From positions 1,240,001 to 1,304,000 of the forward strand of contig NZ_LNQS01000001.1 in assembly GCF_001513785.1 (NCBI RefSeq): a stretch of 64,000 nucleotides of DNA, given 5' to 3'. The stretch's first letter is position 1; each line of letters begins with the position of its first letter. This stretch comes from Rheinheimera sp. EpRS3 (GTDB lineage: Bacteria; Pseudomonadota; Gammaproteobacteria; Enterobacterales; Alteromonadaceae). The position numbers and the translations under genes are program-made. This document shows positions 1 through 6,954 of the stretch, in pieces. A model generated the notes under the pieces. That model was not told the origin of the DNA. It saw only the letters and a list, made by a program, of their open reading frames with translations, and did not search any database.

Positions 1-1
1 G

Positions 2-1234
2 CCGGATATTGCCAGTGACTATTTTGGTGAAAACGTCTCCAGCCGTCTGTTACTCGATCTGTGCCGTGATATTGATGTTGCCTGCAAAACCGAACTGCGC
101 GACCACCCGCAACTGGCGAAAACCGCTGATAAAGTGGCGCAGCTGATAAAAGACTGGCGCCTGCAGTTTGGCAATGATGCCACCAAAGGCAATTGGCGTG
201 AAGCCTATCAAAAACCGGAGATGCAAACTGCGCTAAACCGCGTTAGCGAAGCCATAGATATGCTGTATCTGGTAATGAAAAGCAGCCTGGGCCGCAGCGA
301 CTTAATCGACAACGCCTTTGAGCGCCTAGCGCTGTGTAAAGCACGCTTATTAAAACTGACCGATATGCAGCAAAACGGTGTCAGCTTGTGGTTTGAAACT
401 ACCCGGTTGCACGTTAGCCTGCATTTAACGCCGCTGAGTATTGCCGATAAATTTCGTGACATTGTCGCTGCCGATAGCCGTAGCTGGGTGTTTACCTCGG
501 CTACCTTGTCGGTCAATAACGGCTTTAGCCATTACACCGCGCAGATGGGGCTGAATAACGCCAAAACCCTGCTGTTGGAAAGTCCGTTTAACTACGCTGA
601 GCAGGCACTACTTTGTGTACCACGGTATATGAGCGAGCCGCACGAACAGGGCATGGCACTGCAGTTGCTGCAAATTGCCGTTCGGCTGATAGAGGCCAAT
701 AACGGCCGCTGTTTCTTTTTATTTACCAGCCACCGCATGCTGCAACTGGTAGCGAAACAACTGCCCGATTTAGTGCGCCAGCCGGTGTTAGTGCAGGGTA
801 GCAGCGGTAAGCGTTTGCTGCTGGAGCAGTTTGTTAAATTGGATAACGCTGTGCTTTTGGGCACCGGTAGTTTTTGGGAAGGCGTAGATGTGCGCGGCGA
901 TACGTTAAGCTGCGTGATTATTGATAAACTCCCCTTTGCCTCACCGGACGAGCCGCTACTGCAAGCGCGCAGTGAAGACTGCACTATGCGCGGTTTAGAT
1001 CCCTTTGCAGAAGTGCAGCTGCCACAGGCGGTGATCACCTTAAAGCAGGGCGTAGGCCGCTTAATTCGGGATGTTACTGATCGCGGCGTGATGGTGATTT
1101 GCGATAATCGTTTAGTAACCAAACCTTATGGCGAAGTATTTTTAACCAGCTTACCGCCGATGCGTCGCACCCGCTCACTGGACGAGGCAGTAAGCTTTTT
1201 ACAACAGATGAAACAGGACAGCGAACGTGAATAA
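2..1234 (+). CDS. yoaA: YoaA, DinG/XPD-family ATP-dependent DNA helicase (C-terminal part)
   Basis: This is the C-terminal part of a superfamily 2 XPD/Rad3-like helicase cut by the left window edge. The reading frame is open from base 2 with residues PDIASDYFGE, which in this family sit just after the DEAH box, so the GTG at 134 is internal and not a start. Helicase-domain-2 motifs are visible: VFTSATLS (motif III), CFFLFTSHRML (motif IV), GTGSFWEGVDV (motif V) and QGVGRLIRD (motif VI). In E. coli YoaA works with HolC in repair of replication damage and carries an iron-sulfur cluster; that cluster would lie outside the window. The stop overlaps the start of tsaB by 8 bases, and yoaA-tsaB adjacency is common in gammaproteobacteria. 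YoaA rather than DinG is chosen mainly because of this context. Confidence 0.9.
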   Translation, partial: PDIASDYFGENVSSRLLLDLCRDIDVACKTELRDHPQLAKTADKVAQLIKDWRLQFGNDATKGNWREAYQKPEMQTALNRVSEAIDMLYLVMKSSLGRSDLIDNAFERLALCKARLLKLTDMQQNGVSLWFETTRLHVSLHLTPLSIADKFRDIVAADSRSWVFTSATLSVNNGFSHYTAQMGLNNAKTLLLESPFNYAEQALLCVPRYMSEPHEQGMALQLLQIAVRLIEANNGRCFFLFTSHRMLQLVAKQLPDLVRQPVLVQGSSGKRLLLEQFVKLDNAVLLGTGSFWEGVDVRGDTLSCVIIDKLPFASPDEPLLQARSEDCTMRGLDPFAEVQLPQAVITLKQGVGRLIRDVTDRGVMVICDNRLVTKPYGEVFLTSLPPMRRTRSLDEAVSFLQQMKQDSERE

Positions 1235-1949
1235 AAGCGCCGTGGCCGGCATAAAATTACTTGCCTTAGATACCTCGACCGAAGCCTGCTCAGTAGCCTT
1301 GCAGGTTGGCACAGATATTTTGACGCTGGACGAAGTCTGCCCGCAGCAGCATAGCAAACGTGTGCTACCGATGGTGCAGCAGCTGTTAAGTCAGGCCGGT
1401 ATCAGCCTTACTCAGTTCGACGGTATTGTATTTGGCCGTGGCCCCGGCAGCTTCACCGGCGTACGCATTGGTGTGGGTGTAACCCAGGGCCTGGCCTTTG
1501 GGGCTGACATACCGGTATATGGCGTTTCCACCCTGGCAGCGATGGCGCAGGCCGCGCACCGGCTATATGGCGCTAACCAGGTAGTGGCGGCAATAGATGC
1601 CCGTATGGCTGAAGTCTATATCGGCAGTTTCAGCTTACAACAGGGCCTGATGCATGCACTCAGCAGCGAAGTGGCCATTAAGCCACAGGATATCACCGGC
1701 TTTGATATCAGCGGTGAAGTCTATGCTGTTGGCACCGGTTGGCAAACTTATGCTGACGCCTTACTGCAAAAACAGCCTGCTGTTATTGCCCGGGATATTT
1801 TATATCCGTCGGCACAGGATATGCTCACTTTGGCGCTACCGGCACTTGGCGCAGGGCAGTTTATCGCCGCAGAGCTGGCAGAGCCGGTGTATGTGCGTGA
1901 TGATGTTACCTGGCAAAAACTGCCCGGAAGGGATACCCGTCCTACTTGA
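1227..1949 (+). CDS. tsaB: TsaB, tRNA threonylcarbamoyladenosine biosynthesis subunit
   Basis: TsaB is the regulatory partner of TsaD in the TsaB-TsaD-TsaE complex that makes N6-threonylcarbamoyladenosine at position 37 of ANN-decoding tRNAs. The N-terminus KLLALDTSTEACSVAL and the following FGRGPGSFTGVRIG motif are diagnostic of the ASKHA-fold TsaB family. The 240-residue length is typical. The GTG start at 1227 lies inside the last codons of yoaA, suggesting translational coupling. Most TsaB proteins begin about eight residues later, directly at the first beta strand, so the exact start is uncertain, but no better initiation codon is visible. Confidence 0.95.
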   Translation: MNKSAVAGIKLLALDTSTEACSVALQVGTDILTLDEVCPQQHSKRVLPMVQQLLSQAGISLTQFDGIVFGRGPGSFTGVRIGVGVTQGLAFGADIPVYGVSTLAAMAQAAHRLYGANQVVAAIDARMAEVYIGSFSLQQGLMHALSSEVAIKPQDITGFDISGEVYAVGTGWQTYADALLQKQPAVIARDILYPSAQDMLTLALPALGAGQFIAAELAEPVYVRDDVTWQKLPGRDTRPT

Positions 1950-1951
1950 AA

Positions 1952-2038
1952 CTGCAGCGGTGTTGGCCGCAATCGTGAACCCCAATCACATAGATAACTA
2001 TGCTCATGGGGATTCACTCACTTGCCGCCTGGCTGCAG
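1952..2038. repeat. Long imperfect palindrome after tsaB (intergenic repeat candidate)
   Basis: The outer arms CTGCAG (1952-1957 and 2033-2038) continue inward as an imperfect stem (GCCGCAA, GTGAA, CCCC against GGGG, TTCAC, TTGCCGC). A small inner hairpin CATAG-ATAA-CTATG lies near 1988-2002. The whole element can fold into one extended hairpin. It lacks a U-tract, so it is not a simple terminator. Its size and shape fit ERIC-like dispersed intergenic elements; a second copy was not seen in this window. Confidence 0.5.
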
Positions 2039-2065
2039 CTCCAACTAGTTAGGGTATAAAATAAC

Positions 2066-2093
2066 TTGGTTATTAATGCTTTCTGGTTATAAT
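2066..2093 (+). promoter_or_regulatory. Sigma70-type promoter for the 100-aa protein gene
   Basis: TTGGTT (2066-2071) and a perfect TATAAT (2088-2093) are separated by 16 bases. Transcription would begin near 2100, about 20 bases before the ATG at 2122. This indicates the small gene downstream is transcribed on its own rather than read through from tsaB. Confidence 0.6.
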
Positions 2094-2121
2094 TAAGCCA
2101 GTTTGCTTAAGTGATGATGCT

Positions 2122-2424
2122 ATGACGTTAAACGTTAATCAGAGCCTGAATGCTTCCACCAACATTAGCAGCGTATTCGCCGGTAATGAGTCTCGCCGTG
2201 CGCCGCCGCGTAATGAAACGGCTACCGAAGTGCCGCAAGGCCGTGGTGTACGTGCCAGCAATGAGGTGATAAGCCAACTGGATGATGAGCGTCGCCGGCA
2301 AGCAAGCTTCAGCTCTGCTAACGACCGGCGCAGCCAACAAGCCATCGATGCCTATCAAAGCCAGGCCAACGAGCAACGCCGCAGTGAAGTACAATCGATG
2401 CTGGGTGTCGATCTTTACGCCTGA
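2122..2424 (+). CDS. Small charged protein of unknown function, 100 aa
   Basis: I do not recognise a named family. The protein is hydrophilic, lacks a signal peptide or membrane segment, starts with an Asn/Ser-rich stretch and has an Arg/Gln-rich, probably helical second half. It ends in a pattern AYQSQANEQRR...VQSMLGVDLYA, and I recall similar C-termini in short hypothetical proteins of alteromonad-type bacteria. The coding case rests on the well-placed promoter just upstream, codon usage like the neighbours and the absence of a competing frame with better features. The open frame on the opposite strand is judged a shadow. The ribosome binding site is weak. Confidence 0.65.
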   Translation: MTLNVNQSLNASTNISSVFAGNESRRAPPRNETATEVPQGRGVRASNEVISQLDDERRRQASFSSANDRRSQQAIDAYQSQANEQRRSEVQSMLGVDLYA

Positions 2425-2486
2425 ATAAAACCAATCATCGTTTCTTGCCGTAGTCTAAGCAGAGATATTCTGTATAGAGACGGTTT

Positions 2487-3224
2487 ATGACTTCTACTTG
2501 TTTAATAACCGGTGCCAGCTCCGGCATCGGCCGCGAATTAGCGCTGCATTACGCCGCCAACGGCTGGATAGTATATGCGGTGGCGCGCTCAGCCGACAAA
2601 CTGCATGAGTTGGCGCAAAACTCTGCTATCCGCGCTTTGCCGCTGGACCTTACCGACAACACCGCACTGCAGCGTACTGCGCAGCAATTAAGCGATGACG
2701 GCGTGGTGCTGGATTTACTGCTACTTAATGCTGGCACCTGCGAATATGTTGATGCCAACGATTTGGATTTAGCGGCGTTTGAAAGCACCTTTGCCATTAA
2801 CTTTCACGCTGTGGTGGCCGCTACCAAATACTTTATGCCGCTGCTAAAAGCGTCTTTAACGCCGCAACTGGCAATTGTCAGTTCGATGGCGCACTTTTTT
2901 CCTTTCACCCGCAGTGAAGCCTATGGCGCCAGCAAGGCCGCAGTCAGTTATTTTGTCGATAGTTTACGGGTAGATTTAGCCGATAGTGGTATTAGTATCA
3001 GTTTAATTGAACCAGGTTTTGTTGATACGCCTCTAACGCAGAAGAACGATTTTGCTATGCCATTTTTAGTGCCGGTAACACAGGCCGCCAGCCGCATTTA
3101 TACCGGTTTAGCAAAGGGCAACAGCCGGATCCGCTTTCCGCGCCGGTTAAGCCTGCTGTTAAAGCTGTTGTCATTACTGCCGTATGATTTGCGCAACAGT
3201 GTAGCCAAAAGGATGAAGCAATAG
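2487..3224 (+). CDS. Short-chain dehydrogenase/reductase (SDR)
   Basis: A classical SDR of 245 residues. The Rossmann cofactor motif TGASSGIG lies at residues 7-14, the structural NAG motif in LLLLNAGTC, and the catalytic Tyr-Lys pair in YGASKAA near residue 145, preceded by the active-site Ser in IVSSMAH. The substrate cannot be read from sequence. The gene ends in TAGTG, sharing one base with the next start, so it forms an operon with the DUF2878 and chalcone-isomerase-like genes. In many marine gammaproteobacteria such an SDR belongs to a larger cluster with a flavin oxidoreductase, DUF1365 and a cyclopropane-fatty-acid synthase-like methyltransferase, which are absent here. Confidence 0.85.
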   Translation: MTSTCLITGASSGIGRELALHYAANGWIVYAVARSADKLHELAQNSAIRALPLDLTDNTALQRTAQQLSDDGVVLDLLLLNAGTCEYVDANDLDLAAFESTFAINFHAVVAATKYFMPLLKASLTPQLAIVSSMAHFFPFTRSEAYGASKAAVSYFVDSLRVDLADSGISISLIEPGFVDTPLTQKNDFAMPFLVPVTQAASRIYTGLAKGNSRIRFPRRLSLLLKLLSLLPYDLRNSVAKRMKQ

Positions 3225-3724
3225 TGGCGAGCGTTAAAGGTTTTAACTGGCGTGCTCTGGTGGGTTTTGAGCTGTGTTGGTTTGCGCTGGTGTATTGGCA
3301 GCAACAGGCTGTACTGCCGGTGCTGGCGTACTTAGTTTATGGTTTATGGCAACTAGATAAAGCGGGGCGCGTTGCAGTACTGCTGATATTGCTGGCAGGT
3401 CTCGGCATAGACACGCTGTTGTTGCGCCTGGACGTTATACAGTTTAGCGGTGACGCGCTATTGCCGTTGTGGTTTGTGCTGCTGTGGGCTGTGTTTGCTC
3501 TGGCTGCAGTGGAGTTTATGGCCAAAGTACTGACTAAACCCTGGCTGGCAGCCATATTGGGTGCCAGTGGCGGGCCTTTATCGTACTGGGGTGGAGCGGC
3601 GCTTAGCGGCGGTGTCTTGCAGTTTCCATTGCAGCTTTACTCTGCAGTCGTGTTAATCGTGGTCTGGGCGCTTATTGCCATCGCGCTTGGCCAAAGCAGG
3701 AGGTGGTATGCTAAAGCCGTATAG
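3224..3724 (+). CDS. DUF2878 family integral membrane protein
   Basis: A very hydrophobic 166-residue protein with about five predicted membrane spans and the DUF2878-type signatures PLWFVLLWAVFA and GASGGPLSYWGGAAL. The start is GTG, overlapping the SDR stop by one base, and the end overlaps the next gene by 17 bases, so the three genes are translationally coupled. The function is unknown. DUF2878 genes usually travel with SDR, DUF3833 and chalcone-isomerase-like genes in clusters that appear to modify membrane lipids; that role is an inference from context only. Confidence 0.8.
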   Translation: MASVKGFNWRALVGFELCWFALVYWQQQAVLPVLAYLVYGLWQLDKAGRVAVLLILLAGLGIDTLLLRLDVIQFSGDALLPLWFVLLWAVFALAAVEFMAKVLTKPWLAAILGASGGPLSYWGGAALSGGVLQFPLQLYSAVVLIVVWALIAIALGQSRRWYAKAV

Positions 3725-4220
3725 TCTGTTATTGCTGCTGGGTTTAGCCGGTGGTATTAGTTTTAATGCGGCGGCGGTGCCGGAGTTGACAACGGTTGGC
3801 GAGGGCTCATACCGCTATATGTTCTGGCAGTTATACGATGCCCGCTTAGCCAGTAAAGATGGTAAGTTTGAGAATTATCAGCAAAGTACACCTCTGTTGC
3901 TGGAGCTGACCTATAAACGTGATATTACCAGGCAGCAGTTTATTGATGCCACTGTAGATGAATGGCAAAAATTGGGGCACAGCAGTAAAGTACAACAGCA
4001 GCAATGGGTGCAGCAGTTGCAGAGCCTGTGGCAGGATGTGAAAAAGGGCGATACGCTGGCAGCGCTGTTGCAAGATAATGGCAGTGTTAAATTTTATTTA
4101 AACGGTGCTGAAACCGGTGTACTGGACGACAGCGCTTTTGGCACGGCTTTTTTTGATATCTGGCTGCACCCTGATACCAGCGCCCCTAAATTGCGCCGCC
4201 AGTTAATTACAATAAATTAA
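3708..4220 (+). CDS. Chalcone isomerase-like exported protein
   Basis: About 170 residues with an N-terminal signal peptide (hydrophobic LLLLLGLAGG, cleavage near NAAA-VPEL) followed by the chalcone isomerase-like pattern LYDARLASKDG, LLLELTYKRDI and FFDIWLHP. The ATG at 3708 is chosen over the longer frame because it has an AGGAGG ribosome binding site at 3698-3703 and gives a proper signal peptide. Bacterial members are not flavonoid enzymes as far as is known; they are thought to bind lipids or fatty acids in the periplasm. The gene is last in the SDR-DUF2878 operon. Confidence 0.8.
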   Translation: MLKPYSLLLLLGLAGGISFNAAAVPELTTVGEGSYRYMFWQLYDARLASKDGKFENYQQSTPLLLELTYKRDITRQQFIDATVDEWQKLGHSSKVQQQQWVQQLQSLWQDVKKGDTLAALLQDNGSVKFYLNGAETGVLDDSAFGTAFFDIWLHPDTSAPKLRRQLITIN

Positions 4221-4232
4221 CGTGACACCATC

Positions 4233-4329
4233 GAACCGGTTTGCTCACGCTAACGCGCCGTGGACCCTTCCCTGGGGGCTCGACTCAGGCATCCATGCCT
4301 TCAACGGTTAGCTTAGAGCAAATCGGTTC
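4233..4329. repeat. Inverted-repeat intergenic element between CHI-like gene and phosphatase
   Basis: Arms at 4233-4254 and 4307-4329 pair over about 20 positions (GAACCG, TTTGCTC and GCTAAC against their complements). They enclose a GC-rich centre with a smaller GCATCCATGC palindrome. The element fills the gap between two convergent genes. It may double as a terminator but lacks a U-tract, and looks more like a dispersed repeat. No second copy was found in this window. Confidence 0.5.
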
Positions 4330-4358
4330 TCACTTCGCAGTGTAAACTAAGATGCATG

Positions 4359-5657
4359 CTACTTAGTTTGCTGAATATATTGCATCAGCTTTTTCGCAAT
4401 CTGGGTATTATCCTGAAAACCGACAAAATCTTTAGCATCTTTGCCATACGCCAGCACTGCTACATCTGCAGCCGTGTGGCCGCCAGTAGTCCAACCGGTG
4501 TAGGAATATTTTGCCACCAGTTGATTGGACAGCTTACGCAGCATGGTTTCATCCTGTGTTCTGGCTGCCAGCAGTGCTTGCTGCTCTTCTGCCGTTAAAC
4601 TGATTGACGTCAGCTTTGCCCACAGTGTCAAAGCGGCGTTATCGGAATCCGCTTTTTTCAGCTGCTCTGCAATACTGCGGCCGGTAGCGGTAACTTTCCG
4701 TACTACATCCGGCAGCCATTGGTATTCACCAGCAGCACCCAATGACATACCGCCGGTTTCATGATCGGCAGTAATCACCAAAATAGTATCCGGGTGTTTA
4801 TCAACATAAGCTTTAGCCACGGCAATGGCTTTAGCAAAATCGTCCATTTCGGCCATCGCACAGGCGATATCATTGTCATGGCCACACCAGTCAATCTGGC
4901 TGCCTTCTACCATCAACACAAAGCCTTTTTTGGCTGGCGTTAATAGTTGCAGCGCTTTTTCTGTCAGGGTAGCCAGTTGCTTATCCTGCACGCTGTTTAA
5001 TACTGCCGGTAAGGCTGTTTCAGCTAACAACGCCATGGCCGGGGTTTTAGTTAACGTATCTAGCTGCTGCCAGCTGTCGGTGTATTGAAAACCCAGCTGT
5101 TTAAACTCATTAACCAGGTTGCGGTCATCACGAATAAAATAATCTGTACCGCCACCTAAAATAACGTCGGCAACGGTTTTACCTTCGATGCGGTAATCCA
5201 GGTACATATCGGCGATTTCGTTGTAATTACGCCGGCTTTTATTGTGCGCTAAAAACGACGCCGGCGTAGCGTGGTTAACCTGAGAGCTGGCCACAATACC
5301 ATTGGCTTTGCCCAGCTTTTTTGCCAGCTGCATCATGGTGCCGATAGGAATATGCTGGCGGTTTACTGAAATAGCACCATTGTAGCTTTTAAAGCCGGTG
5401 GCCAGGGCAGTTGCGCCTGCGGCTGAGTCGGTAACGTAGGTGTCATCGTCAGGGTAGGTGCTTGCCATGCCCAGCCACAGCTCGTCAAAAATAGTGTTTT
5501 CCACTTCCGCAGTGGCTTTGTCATCACTGAAATAACGGTAACCGGCCAGATATGCCGGGCCCATGCCATCGCCAATCATATAAATAATGTTTTTCGGTGC
5601 AGCTAGTGCTACAGCCGGTGCCAGCAATAAAGACAGAGATAACAAATGACGGCGCAT
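4359..5657 (-). CDS. Alkaline phosphatase (PhoA family), exported
   Basis: A 432-residue phosphomonoesterase with a cleavable signal peptide (cleavage near ALAA, residue 20), so it acts in the periplasm or outside. Metal and catalytic elements are visible: MIGDGMG with the metal Asp at residue 30, VTDSAAGATALATG with the Ser nucleophile at residue 78, ADHETGG, and GWTTGGHTAADV near the C-terminus with a zinc-binding His. The length matches PhoA-type enzymes, and the protein releases inorganic phosphate from organic esters. A possible Pho box lies upstream, consistent with phosphate-starvation control. Convergent with the CHI-like gene. Confidence 0.93.
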   Translation of the reverse strand: MRRHLLSLSLLLAPAVALAAPKNIIYMIGDGMGPAYLAGYRYFSDDKATAEVENTIFDELWLGMASTYPDDDTYVTDSAAGATALATGFKSYNGAISVNRQHIPIGTMMQLAKKLGKANGIVASSQVNHATPASFLAHNKSRRNYNEIADMYLDYRIEGKTVADVILGGGTDYFIRDDRNLVNEFKQLGFQYTDSWQQLDTLTKTPAMALLAETALPAVLNSVQDKQLATLTEKALQLLTPAKKGFVLMVEGSQIDWCGHDNDIACAMAEMDDFAKAIAVAKAYVDKHPDTILVITADHETGGMSLGAAGEYQWLPDVVRKVTATGRSIAEQLKKADSDNAALTLWAKLTSISLTAEEQQALLAARTQDETMLRKLSNQLVAKYSYTGWTTGGHTAADVAVLAYGKDAKDFVGFQDNTQIAKKLMQYIQQTK

Positions 5658-5704
5658 GAAGGTTTACCTTATATAGGGCTTGATGTTCTGGGTTGCTAGT
5701 GTAC

Positions 5705-5736
5705 TTTATACAAGTGCGATGACAAACCTATGTCGA
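5705..5736 (-). promoter_or_regulatory. Possible Pho box and -10 element upstream of the alkaline phosphatase
   Basis: Read on the minus strand, TCGACAT-AGGT-TTGTCAT (plus positions 5719-5736) matches the two-unit PhoB-binding layout: 7-base units repeated at 11-base spacing. The second unit is 6/7 to CTGTCAT and the first is 4/7. Eight bases downstream is TATAAA (5705-5710), about where a -10 box belongs in Pho promoters that lack a -35. This is a by-eye match and the first unit is weak. Confidence 0.45.
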
Positions 5737-5946
5737 TAAAACGCTATTTTGTCAGGCTTAATGCTTTACTTTGTATCCGAGACTGAGCGCAGCTAAATTA
5801 GCCACAGGTAAATGGAACTGAATTAAAACTGAACAATCGAAGCTCTGGTAAATGTGCGTAAATGCGTATAAATGTGTCATAAGTATACATAGTCAAGCTG
5901 TCTGTAACGGCGCTATGTGATGTCAGCAATCAGTAAGGTCTGGTGT

Positions 5947-6798
5947 ATGTCAATTATAACTACAAGAAAGACAATCCTATTTACTCTTTTTTTCGCTGGG
6001 CTAGCTTGCCTGTACACGCCTGTTATGGCTGATGAGCCGAAGCTGGTATTACAGCTGCTGGCCGATGCTGAGCAGCGTAGCACAGAGCATAAATTACGTA
6101 ATAAATACCGTAAGCCAGCAGAAACGCTGCAGTTTTTTGGCATTGAACCACAGATGTCTGTGCTGGAAATCTGGCCGGGGCATGGCTGGTATACTGAGAT
6201 TTTGGCGCCTTTTCTCAAAGATGACGGCAAGCTGACATTGGCGCAATTTCGTCATAACGATGGTTCGTTAAAAGAAGAGCGCAGTATTTTCTGGGCTCGT
6301 GTCAGTGAGCGGCTTATGCAGCGATTGACTGAACAAAGCGATTACTTTGGTGAGGTAGCCAATATTGAGTTAGATCCGCCCCTGCTTTCACCGCCTCAGC
6401 AAGAACAATTTGATATGGTGCTGACCTTTCGCAATGCGCATATCTGGAACGAAAGCGGCCACTTATATGGCACCTTGCAAAGTATTTTTCAGGCACTAAA
6501 ACCCGGCGGCGTGCTGGGTATGGTTGAACACCGTTCTGCCCGTCTATCTGATATTTCCAGCTCAGCAGTTGAAGGATATCTGGATGAAGCCTATGTTATT
6601 CAGGCAGCAGAGCTGGCCGGGTTTGAACTGGTAGCCAGCAGTGAGCTGAATGCTAATCCGGCAGATACCAAAAATTATCCCAAAGGCGTTTATGCTTTGC
6701 CGCCAACGCTGGCGATGGGGCAGTACAATAAACAGCAGTATATCGCCATTGGTGAAAGTGACCGCATGACGCTGAAATTTATTAAGCCCGTGGAATAA
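5947..6798 (+). CDS. Exported class I SAM-dependent methyltransferase-like protein
   Basis: The protein of about 283 residues starts with a signal peptide (TILFTLFFAGLACLY, cleavage near VMA-DEP) followed by a methyltransferase-like domain. The SAM-binding motif I is the variant VLEIWPGHGWYTEIL; further motifs are FDMVLTFRNAH and ALKPGGVLGMVEHR. This is the COG4798-type family of predicted methyltransferases. The ATG at 5947 is preferred over 5917 because TAAGG lies about eight bases upstream and the signal peptide then begins cleanly. An exported SAM-dependent enzyme is odd because SAM is cytoplasmic; the substrate and true activity are unknown. Confidence 0.8.
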   Translation: MSIITTRKTILFTLFFAGLACLYTPVMADEPKLVLQLLADAEQRSTEHKLRNKYRKPAETLQFFGIEPQMSVLEIWPGHGWYTEILAPFLKDDGKLTLAQFRHNDGSLKEERSIFWARVSERLMQRLTEQSDYFGEVANIELDPPLLSPPQQEQFDMVLTFRNAHIWNESGHLYGTLQSIFQALKPGGVLGMVEHRSARLSDISSSAVEGYLDEAYVIQAAELAGFELVASSELNANPADTKNYPKGVYALPPTLAMGQYNKQQYIAIGESDRMTLKFIKPVE

Positions 6799-6896
6799 AT
6801 AGCGCTAATTGTACAATGTCAGCAATTATGGGATGATTGCTTGTTAGAGTAAAAACTCAAATAAACACTATTTAAGCACTAAAGCGCAGCAACAGA

Positions 6897-6925
6897 TTGC
6901 GTGCTTGTGGTTTTATACCTATAAA
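6897..6925 (+). promoter_or_regulatory. Sigma70-type promoter for fadD
   Basis: TTGCGT (6897-6902) and TATAAA (6920-6925) with a 17-base spacer, about 30 bases upstream of the fadD start. No convincing FadR or PsrA operator was recognised around it. Confidence 0.5.
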
Positions 6926-6954
6926 ATAATAACCTTAGACAAGAGGAGAAGACG

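Noticed and set aside
134..136. GTG at 134 as the start of yoaA
   Set aside because: The frame is open to the window edge and the upstream residues match the helicase family, so the gene is truncated by the window rather than starting here.
1654..2052. 132-codon plus-strand frame overlapping the tsaB 3' half
   Set aside because: It is out of frame with tsaB, lacks family features and runs through the palindromic repeat; tsaB explains this region.
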